From Myxococcus fulvus (GTDB lineage: Bacteria > Myxococcota > Myxococcia > Myxococcales > Myxococcaceae): a DNA stretch of 64,000 nucleotides. A model generated the notes under the pieces. That model did no database searches, was not told the DNA's origin, and was given only the letters and a program-made list of their open reading frames with translations. The stretch covers positions 558,001-622,000 of the forward strand of contig NZ_FOIB01000004.1 of assembly GCF_900111765.1 (NCBI RefSeq), read 5' to 3'. Each line of letters begins with the position of its first letter. Position 1 is the first letter of the stretch. Of the stretch, positions 15,871 through 24,080 are shown piece by piece. The position numbers were made by a program, and so were the translations under genes.

Positions 15871-16974
15871 ATGAGCACGCCACGCATCGCCCAGTTCTTC
15901 GACATCCTGCTGGAGCAGAAGGGCAGCGACCTGCACCTGAGCGTCGGCTACCCCCCCATGGGCCGCATCCGCGGGGAGCTCACGCCCCTGCGCGAGGCGG
16001 CGCTGACGACGCAGGAGCTGGAGGGGCTGCTCTTCGAAATCGTCAACCCGGCGCAGAAGCGACAGATTGTCGAGGAGCTGGACCTCGACTTCGCCTACGG
16101 CTACGGGACGAAGGCGCGCTTTCGCGCGAACTACTTCTACAAGCAGACGGGCCTGGGCGCGGTGTTCCGCACCATTCCGAGCAAGGTGCTCACGCTCGAC
16201 GACCTGAAGACGCCCGAAATCGTGCGCAAGCTGGCCGAGCGTCGCAGCGGCCTGGTGCTGGTGACGGGCCCCACGGGCAGCGGCAAGTCCACCACGCTCG
16301 CGGGCATGGTGAACCACATCAACCAGACGCGCCCGGCGCACATCCTCACCATCGAGGACCCGGTGGAGTTCGTCCACGAGTCCGCGAAGGCGCAGGTGAC
16401 ACACCGCGAGGTGGGCCCGCACGCGTCGAGCTTCGCCACGGCCATCCGCTCCGCGGGCCGCGAGGACCCCAACGTCATCCTCATCGGCGAGCTGCGCACC
16501 AACGAGACGATGAAGCTGGCGCTCCAGCTCGCGAGCTTCGGCGTGCTGGTGTTCGCCACGGTGCACACCAACAGCGCGCCGGCGACCATCGACCGCATCA
16601 TCAACTCGTTCCCCGCGGACGAGCAGGCGCAGGTGCGCGGCATGCTCGCGGAGAGCCTGGCGGGCATCGTCGCCCAGCAGCTCATCAAGACGGCGGACGG
16701 CAAGGGCCGCGTGGCGGCGCTGGAAATCCTGGTGGGCGGCGCGGCCATCGCGGCGATGATTCGCGAGGGCAAGGTCTTCCAGATTGCGTCCAAGATGCAG
16801 GCCGGCCAGGGCCAGGGCATGCAGACGTTGGACATGCACCTGGAGCGCATGGTGCGCGACAACGTCATCACGCCCGAGGCGGCGCTGGAGAAGGCCCAGG
16901 ACAAGGAGAACCTGGCCAAGGTCATCCAGCGGCTCAAGCCGGACTGGGTGCTGCCGGAGTCGATGAAGGCGTAG
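15871..16974 (+). CDS. PilT-family ATPase
   Basis: The 367-residue hexameric ATPase is of the twitching-motility (PilT) type. It shows the N-domain signature KGSDLHLSVGYPPMGRIRGE near residue 18, the core Walker A VTGPTGSGKSTT near 131, Asp box HILTIEDPVEFVHE, Walker B NVILIGELRTNETM, and a complete His box FGVLVFATVHTNSAPATIDR. The C-terminal helix-rich part ends near residue 367. Length and motifs match the family throughout. GGGGGGCTG before the ATG, embedded in the end of the upstream gene, and a 1-bp gap make co-translation with the modified PilT homologue likely. No other pilus genes are in the window, so this pair is separate from the main pil cluster, and its pilus or other target is unknown. 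Confidence 0.93.
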   Translation: MSTPRIAQFFDILLEQKGSDLHLSVGYPPMGRIRGELTPLREAALTTQELEGLLFEIVNPAQKRQIVEELDLDFAYGYGTKARFRANYFYKQTGLGAVFRTIPSKVLTLDDLKTPEIVRKLAERRSGLVLVTGPTGSGKSTTLAGMVNHINQTRPAHILTIEDPVEFVHESAKAQVTHREVGPHASSFATAIRSAGREDPNVILIGELRTNETMKLALQLASFGVLVFATVHTNSAPATIDRIINSFPADEQAQVRGMLAESLAGIVAQQLIKTADGKGRVAALEILVGGAAIAAMIREGKVFQIASKMQAGQGQGMQTLDMHLERMVRDNVITPEAALEKAQDKENLAKVIQRLKPDWVLPESMKA

Positions 16975-17047
16975 CGTCCCGCGCTTTCGCGCGCCCGTGT
17001 CAGGAATGGCGTGGCATTTCGTCCCTCGCGCCCGCGGGAGGGGCGAC

Positions 17048-17866
17048 ATGCTCTACGGTGACGAGAAGTCCTTGCAGATGGCGCGCAGCCTGCTGCCCTC
17101 GCAGTGGCGAGCGCAGGCCCGGCAGCACCGGGCCCTCCTGAGTCGGAGCACCCGGCGCGCCGTCAGGGTCCGCGTCTCCCGGATGGCGCTGGAGCCGGAC
17201 CTGTTCGAGGACTGCGCCGACCTCGACGAGGATGCCGCGTCGAAGATGGGCGGGGTGGTGCACCGTCGACGCCGGTCCGACAAGGTGAACCCGTTCATCC
17301 GCTGGGCGAAGCACCGCACCGCGGAGGAGCCCAGGGACTCCCGCTTGAGTCGAATCCGGGGCACGGTGCCGGAGGGTGTCATCGGCGCCCATGCGCTCGG
17401 GCACCTTCGTGACGAGGAGCACTTCATGAGCACCGCGGAGCTGGCGCACCAGCCCGCGTGGCGCTTGCGCACGAAGCGCAGGCATGTCCCCGAGCGGGGG
17501 TTGTTGGCCGGATTGCTCCGCGCGCTGCTGCTCCTGCCCGAGGGACAGAAGGTGTTCAACGCGTACCTCAAGCGGGCGTGCGCGCAGGGCTGGGGAAGGC
17601 GGCTGGGATTCGATGGCCAGGTCCATGTGGTGCTGAACGGCAGGCGTCCGGTGCGACTGTTGATGGGCGTTCACGATGTGCTGCCGTTCCTGGACGCCAT
17701 CGACGTGTGTGCTGGAAAGCCGCGCTCGTGGGGGTATGCGCACGTGCACTCGGCGACCCGTGGGCCCGCGCTCGACTTCCTGAAGGCGTTCCACCGCCAC
17801 AAGCAGGACCTGGCCAGCACGCTCGCGACCCTCCCGGTCCCCAAGCTGACGAACCTGCCTCCCTGA
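17048..17866 (+). CDS. Hypothetical basic protein
   Basis: A 272-residue protein of unknown family. The start ATG at 17048 (MLYGDEKSLQMARSLLPS) has GGGAGGGG 6 bp upstream. Visible features: no signal peptide or membrane segment, an Arg-rich region near residues 25-90 (RALLSRSTRRAVRVRVSRM, HRRRRSDKVNPFIRWAKHR), and a hydrophobic helix RGLLAGLLRALLLLPEG near 160. Near the C-terminus comes LGFDGQVHVVLNGRRPVRLL and a patterned end with several His (HVHSATRGPALDFLKAFHRH). It lies in tandem after the PilT pair, separated by about 70 bp, and before a GNAT gene in the same direction. Codon usage (third-position G/C) supports a real gene. Confidence 0.7.
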   Translation: MLYGDEKSLQMARSLLPSQWRAQARQHRALLSRSTRRAVRVRVSRMALEPDLFEDCADLDEDAASKMGGVVHRRRRSDKVNPFIRWAKHRTAEEPRDSRLSRIRGTVPEGVIGAHALGHLRDEEHFMSTAELAHQPAWRLRTKRRHVPERGLLAGLLRALLLLPEGQKVFNAYLKRACAQGWGRRLGFDGQVHVVLNGRRPVRLLMGVHDVLPFLDAIDVCAGKPRSWGYAHVHSATRGPALDFLKAFHRHKQDLASTLATLPVPKLTNLPP

Positions 17867-17927
17867 GACTCGAAGTGCGCGTGCGAAGTCGGTGGTGGGC
17901 GATGAGGCACTGAACCAGGATGGGCGC

Positions 17928-18452
17928 ATGATTCACGGCCTGGAGCAGGTGGACACCGAGCGGCTGCGGCTGCGCGCCTTCCGCGAGAGCGACGTGGAGG
18001 CGATGTTCGAGCTGCACAGCGACCCGCGGACGAACCTCGTCGATGCCTCCGCGGCCATGAGCACGCGAGAAGAAGCGCGGGAGCTGCTGTCGCGGTGGTT
18101 GGGAGATTGGGCCGAGCGGGGCGTGGGGTACTGGGCGGTGGAGCGGCGAGAGACGCCCGGCGTCGTCGTGGGAGTCGGGGGTGTGCGGCACAAGCCGCTC
18201 GAGGGGCGGACGGTGTTGAATCTGGCCTATCGGTTCTCCCCGTCCGCGTGGGGGTCGGGGTTCGCGACCGAGGTGAGCCGGGTGGCGATGGAGAAGGCGC
18301 GGCTGCACCTGCCGGAGGTTCCGCTGGTCGCCATCATCCATCCCGACAACCTGCCCTCCGTCCGCGTGGCGGAGCGACTGGGGCTGCGCTTCGAGCGCAT
18401 CGTCCCCTACGGGAAGGGAGATGTTCCCCACCGGCTGTACGTGATGGGTTGA
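17928..18452 (+). CDS. RimJ/RimL-type GNAT acetyltransferase
   Basis: The 174-residue protein has the RimJ/RimL opening VDTERLRLRAFRESDVEAMF, then an internal VGYWAVERRETPGVVVGVGG, the core YRFSPSAWGSGFATEVSRVA (acetyl-CoA loop W-G-S-G-F-A), and the closing LVAIIHPDNLPSVRVAERLG and RFERIVPY. These are the marks of ribosomal-protein or amino-acid acetyltransferases of the GNAT superfamily; the substrate is unknown. Start ATG 17928 (MIHGLEQ) follows AGGATGGG. An earlier GTG at 17892 remains open in frame but adds nothing conserved. It converges with the lipoprotein gene ending at 18475. Confidence 0.9.
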   Translation: MIHGLEQVDTERLRLRAFRESDVEAMFELHSDPRTNLVDASAAMSTREEARELLSRWLGDWAERGVGYWAVERRETPGVVVGVGGVRHKPLEGRTVLNLAYRFSPSAWGSGFATEVSRVAMEKARLHLPEVPLVAIIHPDNLPSVRVAERLGLRFERIVPYGKGDVPHRLYVMG

Positions 18453-18474
18453 AGCCCCATCGAAGCGCCTTCTT

Positions 18475-19380
18475 CTACAGACGCTCGCGCAGCCCCTCAC
18501 GGAACAGCGTGAACACGGCTTGTCCGCAGCGGTCGGACGCATCCGCGCGGGCCCTGGCCACACGGACCTCGTAGCGGAGGCCCTTCAACAGCAACTGCTT
18601 CGTCTCTCCGACGGAGACCGTGACAGGCGCCGAGTCGCGTCCTCGTGGCCCCTCGAAGCGAAGCCTCGCGCCACGGGTCCGCTCGCCCTGCTTCACTTCA
18701 CAGTCCGCCAGCTCCCAGTGCACCTTCAGCTCCGGCACGAGTCCTGGCGGCAACAGGACCTCTCCGTCCGGCGTGGTCGGCGCGCTCGGCACCGTGAGCA
18801 ACAGCAAGCGCCCCTGCTCGTCTCGGAGCGTGTCCCCCGCGAGGAGCGCGGGTTGCTCTCCATCACTGGACAGACAGCTCGCGGGCTCGCGATGACTGGC
18901 CCACGCCACCATCCTTCCCGTCAGGTCCGCCAGGACGTCCGGCACCGTGAGCCCGTAGCTCACGCCTCCGCGCACTTCACCTGTCGCGTACTGCAACACC
19001 GAGGCCCACTGGTCCGCGTGACGGTAGGCCCCTCGAAGCTGTCGGGCCACCTGGAACGTTCGCTCCAGCCTGGGCCCCGCGCGCTCGAGTGCCAGGGCCT
19101 CCGGCTCCTCCTTGAAGGCCACCTCCACCCTCGCCTCTCGCCACAGCTCGTCACAGACCCGAACCTGGGCCTCCGGTCTCGCACCCGCTGTCTCGACGAC
19201 AGGCGCACGGGCTCCTTCACTCGAAGGAGCCACTGGAGTGGACGACGCTCCCGCGTCCGACCGCGTCGGCTCCGTCCGAGACACGCATGCGGTGTGGACG
19301 AGCACCGTCGCGACGAGGACGCGCCATGCAGCGCTCCCCCGCCTCTGGCCCCACGAGACCTCTCGGCGCTGACCCTTCAT
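18475..19380 (-). CDS. Lipoprotein of unknown function
   Basis: The 301-residue product starts MKGQRREVSWGQRRGSAAWR with a following hydrophobic stretch VLVATVLVHTAC that ends in a lipobox Cys. A Ser/Ala/Pro spacer leads to a domain beginning VRVCDELWREARVEVAFKEE. The rest alternates strands with ELKVHWELADCEVKQGE and TVSVGETKQLLLKGLRYEVR. No family is recognised. It is the last gene of a three-gene minus-strand set (21769 to 18475) with a metalloprotease and a small membrane protein. Only 23 bp separates it from the protease stop, so it may be an accessory or substrate-handling lipoprotein; this is inference from context. Confidence 0.78.
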   Translation of the reverse strand: MKGQRREVSWGQRRGSAAWRVLVATVLVHTACVSRTEPTRSDAGASSTPVAPSSEGARAPVVETAGARPEAQVRVCDELWREARVEVAFKEEPEALALERAGPRLERTFQVARQLRGAYRHADQWASVLQYATGEVRGGVSYGLTVPDVLADLTGRMVAWASHREPASCLSSDGEQPALLAGDTLRDEQGRLLLLTVPSAPTTPDGEVLLPPGLVPELKVHWELADCEVKQGERTRGARLRFEGPRGRDSAPVTVSVGETKQLLLKGLRYEVRVARARADASDRCGQAVFTLFREGLRERL

Positions 19381-19403
19381 CGTCCCGCATCCCCTCCAGC
19401 CAA

Positions 19404-21167
19404 TCAGAGGCACTCCGCGTACAGCAGCGTCCCGTCCTCGGACACGTGGAAGTCCCGGCCCTCCACCCGCCCCCGCGCCAACAGTCGCTCCCGCTTGCGA
19501 CGGACGTCCTCACGTCTGCGGCTCACCGAGCGCTCCTCGTGCGGAACCCGAGGCTGGAACCGCGCGGGCCCTCCCTTGTCATCCGGCGCGTACCGTGTGA
19601 GCAGCGAGCGCTTCACGCCGCGCCCCGCGCCGTCATCCGCGTCCCCGTCGTCGGTGAAGTCGACCTCCAGCGAGCCCCACTCGCCCACGTCACAGTCACA
19701 CGAGCCACACCCCGGGAAGCTGCATCCGAGGAACCCGTCCCGACAGGAGACACACTCGTACTTCGGCGAGGAACCACACGTCGCGCAGCCGTTGTCGCCG
19801 AACGAATACGAATGCCAGCCGGAGTGGCTCACGCCCGAGAACTGGTAGCGGTAGTTCATCACGCTGTCGTGCACCACGCTGTACTGTCCCCCTTCATCGT
19901 TGCCGTTGTGGTCCAGGTCCAGGTTGTGCCCCAGCTCGTGGATGAAGGTGCCGCGCTGCTCCTGGATGCTCGGGCTGCTGAAGCAGCCCAGGCTGACGAT
20001 GATGTCATTGCCCAGCATCTCCGCCTTGCCCGAGGAGCACGTGCTGAGGCTCGTGTGCCGGTATGCCCACATCGCGTAGTGGAAGTACGGCCGGCGCTCC
20101 GGGTTCGTCGACGAGAAGTGGCTGCCCTTCAGCGAATAGAAGTCCACGCCGCCCGTGCAGCTCCCGTAGCAGACCACCTCGCTCCACGGCAGCGGGGTGT
20201 CGATGAAGGCGTGCAGCCGCACGCTCCCACCCGAGTCCTGTGCGAACACCGCCGCCGCGTCCGCCACCAGCCCCGCGTAGGGCTGCCGGGTGAGGTACGG
20301 GTTCGTCGGGTGCTGCATCCAGTCCACCTCCACGAAGATGTCCCGCTTCGTGGGACTCCCCCACTCGGAGAAGGAGAAGCCGTCGTTGCCGAACACCTCC
20401 AGCGTGTCCGGGATGCCGTCTCCATCCGAGTCCTCCTCGTCCACCTGCAGTCCGAGGAGCGGCTCCAGCGCGTCCGACAGGCCGTCCTCGTCATCATCGT
20501 TGTCGTCGAAGATGGTGGACCAGAGTTCCTCGTCGTGGAGGAAGCTCGCCGTGCCCGTGCTCCCGGGGAAGCGGCCCACCACCACGCGCTGCGTGCCCAC
20601 GTTCTGCGTGCTCGCCGCGGTGACGAGCGGGTAGTACCTGGGGCCGCTGTCGTCATCGTGCTGCAGGTACTCGGTGTTCGAGCGCAGCAGGAAGAGCAGG
20701 TGGTCCCCACCTCCCGGCGTGGTCGCCGAGGCCCGGAAGGTGTCCTTCGCGTTCCACGCGAAGAGCAGCGGCACGCCCCCGAAGGGCTGATTCGTCAGGA
20801 CGCGCTCGTTGTTGCGGTACACGCTCGCCGTGCCACCCCGCCCGTCCGCGTAGGCGCGCACCCAGACGCGGTAGTAGCCCGTGTCCGGCGCCACGAAGGT
20901 CACACATGAGCGCGTCCCGCCCAGACAGTCATCGCTCACCGCCACCTGGCTCCAGCCGTTCCTGTCGCGCAGCACGTGCAGCACCGTGTCCGGGGCCGAG
21001 CCCGAGAGCTCCCGCGTCTCGAGCGTGTAGCTCTGTCCGGCCTCCAGCCAGGTGCTCAGCCAGATGAAGTTGCCCCAGTCCCTCGAGGCCACGTAGTGCG
21101 GCCCCGCCCACGCCAGCATCGGCGCCAGCAGCACCACCGCGCGCAGCGCTCCCATGATTCCCTTCAT
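19404..21167 (-). CDS. Secreted zincin metalloprotease (HELGH)
   Basis: The 587-residue exported protease starts MKGIMGALRAVVLLAPMLAW with a signal peptide cleaved near AWA. The first part resembles a PPC-like beta sandwich (AGQSYTLETRELSGS ... GYYRVWVRAYADG), followed by acidic Ca-binding-like repeats (DDNDDDEDGLSD and DEEDSDGDGIPDTLE). The catalytic motif is FIHELGHNLDLDHNG, i.e. HExxHxxxxxH, then a Met-turn candidate HDSVMNYRYQFSG. A Cys-rich cluster follows (CATCGSSPKYECVSCRDGF, CSFPGCGSCDC). This is a metzincin-like enzyme probably acting extracellularly on protein. The ATG at 21167 overlaps the upstream stop (ATGA) and the gene is followed by a lipoprotein gene, so all three are co-expressed. 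Confidence 0.9.
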   Translation of the reverse strand: MKGIMGALRAVVLLAPMLAWAGPHYVASRDWGNFIWLSTWLEAGQSYTLETRELSGSAPDTVLHVLRDRNGWSQVAVSDDCLGGTRSCVTFVAPDTGYYRVWVRAYADGRGGTASVYRNNERVLTNQPFGGVPLLFAWNAKDTFRASATTPGGGDHLLFLLRSNTEYLQHDDDSGPRYYPLVTAASTQNVGTQRVVVGRFPGSTGTASFLHDEELWSTIFDDNDDDEDGLSDALEPLLGLQVDEEDSDGDGIPDTLEVFGNDGFSFSEWGSPTKRDIFVEVDWMQHPTNPYLTRQPYAGLVADAAAVFAQDSGGSVRLHAFIDTPLPWSEVVCYGSCTGGVDFYSLKGSHFSSTNPERRPYFHYAMWAYRHTSLSTCSSGKAEMLGNDIIVSLGCFSSPSIQEQRGTFIHELGHNLDLDHNGNDEGGQYSVVHDSVMNYRYQFSGVSHSGWHSYSFGDNGCATCGSSPKYECVSCRDGFLGCSFPGCGSCDCDVGEWGSLEVDFTDDGDADDGAGRGVKRSLLTRYAPDDKGGPARFQPRVPHEERSVSRRREDVRRKRERLLARGRVEGRDFHVSEDGTLLYAECL

Positions 21168-21769
21168 CGCGCCTGCTCCCCCTGGAAGAACCATTCCTTG
21201 AACGTGTCCTGCGCCCGGGAACGCTCCTCGGGCGAGAGTTCCCGCCACTTCTCTTGCTCCCGTGTGAGCGCCTGCCGGTAGCGCGCATCCACCTCGCGCG
21301 CTCGCGCGTCCTCGGCGAGAGGGGCGGAGAGCTTCGCGACCAGGTCGAGCGCCGCGTGGTAGCGCCGCTCCAGTCGCGCGCGCGACTCGGGTGTGGCGTC
21401 CAGGAAGGCGCGCTCCGTGCGCGCCACGAGCGCGGACAGGTCATCCACCGACTCCTCGCGCAGCAGCGCCTGCTCCTCCGCCGTCAGCGGGACCAGCGCG
21501 TCCTTCGCGAAGCGCGTCAGCGCGGAGTCCGCGGGAGCGGGGCCCGCGACCTGGACCGTCGCTCCACCCGCGCCCTTCACCTGCTCCACACGGAGCACGG
21601 GCTCCGGCGTCGACTTGGGCGAATCACCCTTCACGGGTGACGGGGCCGCGGACCTGGGCGCTGCCTCCACGGCCGGCGCCTCATCTCTGGGGGGCACCGA
21701 CACACAGATTCCCAGGGTGACGAGCACCGCGCCCAGCACCACACCCCTCAAGCCTGCTCGTGCGCGCAT
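21164..21769 (-). CDS. Small membrane-anchored coiled-coil protein
   Basis: The 201-residue protein has an N-terminal hydrophobic anchor (GLRGVVLGAVLVTLGICVSV) and a Pro/Ala/Ser spacer, then a helical domain rich in charged heptads (TAEEQALLREESVDDLSALV, ESRARLERRYHAALDLVAKL, REVDARYRQALTREQEKWRE). No recognised family. It is the first gene of the metalloprotease unit, with its stop overlapping the protease start by 4 bp. The helical, charged C-terminal part could pair with the protease as a chaperone or inhibitor; this is a guess from context only. Confidence 0.72.
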   Translation of the reverse strand: MRARAGLRGVVLGAVLVTLGICVSVPPRDEAPAVEAAPRSAAPSPVKGDSPKSTPEPVLRVEQVKGAGGATVQVAGPAPADSALTRFAKDALVPLTAEEQALLREESVDDLSALVARTERAFLDATPESRARLERRYHAALDLVAKLSAPLAEDARAREVDARYRQALTREQEKWRELSPEERSRAQDTFKEWFFQGEQAR

Positions 21770-22022
21770 CCGCCCCCCTCGCGCCTGATGCTAGCACCCG
21801 CCCCAGGCCACGCGGCGGCAGGGCAACCTCCGCCCGGTCTCCAACACCCCGTGCTCATGCCAGGACAGGCCCTCACTGGATGAATCCTCTTTCACCCGAC
21901 ACATGCCCTCCGGACACATGGCTGACGGGACCTCAACGCGCTTCGCGGAAAAGCTTCTGTCGCAAGTGTCCGGGAGCGTCTCTCGCACTCGACGGGCACC
22001 CGCCACCGCACGAAGAGCATCG

Positions 22023-22039
22023 TCCATCCGATGGATGGA
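22023..22039. repeat. Palindrome TCCATCC-GAT-GGATGGA
   Basis: A perfect 7-bp inverted repeat with a 3-nt spacer lies in the intergenic region between two divergent genes. It may be a regulator half-site pair or a hairpin. Confidence 0.45.
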
Positions 22040-22108
22040 GGACGCCTCTGGCCGGCATCCCGCGGAGTCGCATCCCACACCCGTCCTCGACGGACTCTCA
22101 CCGTCACG

Positions 22109-22124
22109 CGGAGGGCACCCTCCG
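22109..22124. repeat. Palindrome CGGAGGG-CA-CCCTCCG
   Basis: A perfect 7-bp inverted repeat with a 2-nt spacer, 85 bp from the other palindrome in the same intergenic region. Confidence 0.45.
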
Positions 22125-22196
22125 CCCGATGGGTGGCCCGTACTCATCGCCGGTGTCCGGCGAGACATCCGCCGCCGGCTGACACCCACGACTCCG

Positions 22197-24080
22197 ATGG
22201 GCCAATGCCTCTCCGCCATCCGTCCTCGATTGACACCTGCAACCGTGTGGAGATTATCGTCCGCACGATTGACGGACTCCTTCGAGCACATCACGGCGAT
22301 TCGCGAGCAACCGGACGACGATGGTCCACGGCTCGCGCTGGCCAACGCGCTCACCCAGCGGGGCGACCCTCGCGGTGAGTTCATCGACATGCAGTGCGCG
22401 CTCGTGCGCTATCCGGATGACGTCGAGGTCCAGGACACGCTCCTCGCGCGCACCTCCGCCCTCCTGGACGAGCACGAGGAGACGTGGCTGGAGCCCTTGG
22501 GGTTGAAGCCCCACGAGGTGGAGTGGTCACGCGGCTTCGTCGACACGGTGACGCTGACGCCTCGAAGGCTCGATCAGATCGGCTCCCTGCTCGCTCGTGG
22601 CGCACCGGTGCGGACACTGGTGCTGCGCGAGCTCGGCGGGAACGCCGCGCGGCTCGAGGAGGCGATGCAGTCCCCCTTGCTCGACGTCATCACGGCGCTG
22701 GACCTCGAGGGTTGCGACCTGCGCGCCGACGCGGGCGAGGTGTTCGCGCGGGCCACCGGCCTGTCCCGCCTTCGCGAGCTGCACCTGAGGGGAAACCACC
22801 TTGGTTTCCAGGGAGCCCGAGAGCTCGCGTCCGCGGCCTGCCTGGGCGGGTTGACGCACCTGGACCTGTACGACAACGGCATCGGCCCCGGAGGGATGCG
22901 GGGCATCGTGAGGTCGCCCCACTTCGCCCACCTGCGCGAGCTGTACGTCGGCTCCCAATCGGCTCGCGGCGAGCAACCCGACGAGCTCATCGGTGACGGT
23001 GGGGTCCATGAGCTGGCCCGGGCCACGCACATGACAGAGCTGAAGGTGCTCGGCGTCGAGTGGAGCGACATCACCTTCAAGGGCGCCCAGCACCTCTCCG
23101 CCGCGCGCCATCTCACGGGCCTGCGCAAGCTCTCCATCCAGGGCAACAGGGTCTGGCAGTCCGGAGCCCGCGTCCTGGTCGAGCGCATGCCTCGGTTGGA
23201 GGAGTTGAACATCCGGAGCAATGAGCTGGGCGTCACGGGGATGCGAGTGGTGGCCTCCGCGCTGAACCGACTCACGTCGCTGGACATGAGCGACAATGAC
23301 GCGGGCGCCGCGAAGGCCTTGCTGGGAGCCACTCAATTGACGGGGCTGCGCAAGCTGCGGCTGGCCTTCAGTGCGCTGGATGACGGGGCCACGCGGGTGA
23401 TAGCGAACCTCCCGCACCTCTCGGGGCTCACCACCCTGGACCTCCACGGAAATGCCATCGGTCCCGGGGGAGCCCGCGTGCTCGTCAACGCGCCGCCGAT
23501 GGCGCACCTGACGTGGCTGGACCTGAGCGGCAATCCGCTCGGCTCGGCGGGCGCCGAGGCGCTCGCCACCGCGACCTGTCTGGACCTGCTCTCGACGCTG
23601 CGACTGGCGGGGACCTCACTCGACGCGCGGGGCGTTCGAACGCTGCTCACGGGTGCCCACTTCCAGCGCCTGACGGAGCTCGTCCTCGGCTCCAATCCCC
23701 TCGGAGACGAGGGCGCCGCGGCCCTGGCGGAGGCGAGCCACCTCTCCCGACTCCACACCCTTGAGCTGCAAGAGGCCGGACTGGGTGAGACCGGACTGAA
23801 GGCCCTCGCCGAGGCTCCTCACCTGTCGGGGCTCGCGACACTCCTGCTCCACGACAACCCGCTCACCGAAGCGGCCTTGCGCGCGCTCGGCACCGCGACC
23901 TGGTCCCCCTCCATCCAGGAGCTGGGGCTCGGCTGCGCGTGGCTGCGTGAACGGCCCGAGCAGGGACAGGCGCTGCTCGCGCAGCTCACCCTCGCGATGC
24001 CAGGCGTCCTGCTCAACGAGTACGCGTGGAGACCTCGCTCACGGGTGCGCCCCAGCGGCCGCAAGCGTCGGGCCCGCTGA
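22197..24080 (+). CDS. Leucine-rich-repeat protein with repeat-companion N-terminus
   Basis: About 627 residues. The N-terminal 60 residues (FEHITAIREQPDDDGPRLAL, then TQRGDPRGEFIDMQCAL) match the short companion domain that precedes LRR or TPR-like repeats in large myxobacterial proteins. The rest is an array of ribonuclease-inhibitor-type LRRs, about 24-28 residues each, with LTxLDLxxNxIGxxGA patterns such as LTHLDLYDNGIGPGGM, LTWLDLSGNPLGSAGAEAL and LTELVLGSNPLGDEGAAAL. No signal peptide is seen, so a cytoplasmic scaffold is likely. Start uncertain: ATG 22197 or TTG 22269 just before the companion domain; neither has a good RBS. The last 42 bp overlap the end of map on the other strand, and the C-terminus is Arg-rich (RPRSRVRPSGRKRRAR). 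Confidence 0.83.
   Translation: MGQCLSAIRPRLTPATVWRLSSARLTDSFEHITAIREQPDDDGPRLALANALTQRGDPRGEFIDMQCALVRYPDDVEVQDTLLARTSALLDEHEETWLEPLGLKPHEVEWSRGFVDTVTLTPRRLDQIGSLLARGAPVRTLVLRELGGNAARLEEAMQSPLLDVITALDLEGCDLRADAGEVFARATGLSRLRELHLRGNHLGFQGARELASAACLGGLTHLDLYDNGIGPGGMRGIVRSPHFAHLRELYVGSQSARGEQPDELIGDGGVHELARATHMTELKVLGVEWSDITFKGAQHLSAARHLTGLRKLSIQGNRVWQSGARVLVERMPRLEELNIRSNELGVTGMRVVASALNRLTSLDMSDNDAGAAKALLGATQLTGLRKLRLAFSALDDGATRVIANLPHLSGLTTLDLHGNAIGPGGARVLVNAPPMAHLTWLDLSGNPLGSAGAEALATATCLDLLSTLRLAGTSLDARGVRTLLTGAHFQRLTELVLGSNPLGDEGAAALAEASHLSRLHTLELQEAGLGETGLKALAEAPHLSGLATLLLHDNPLTEAALRALGTATWSPSIQELGLGCAWLRERPEQGQALLAQLTLAMPGVLLNEYAWRPRSRVRPSGRKRRAR

Larger units (their letters stand above)
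21770..22196. other. 427-bp stretch with palindromes, no clear gene
   Basis: The frame of the leucine-rich-repeat gene runs open through here, but its translation is low-complexity Arg/Pro/Ser with no conserved start. Two palindromes (22023-22039 and 22109-22124) and short phrases reused several times (forms of CGACGGAC, GGCACCC, CATCCG) give it a patterned look. It separates the divergent promoters of the metalloprotease unit and the LRR gene. Confidence 0.55.
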
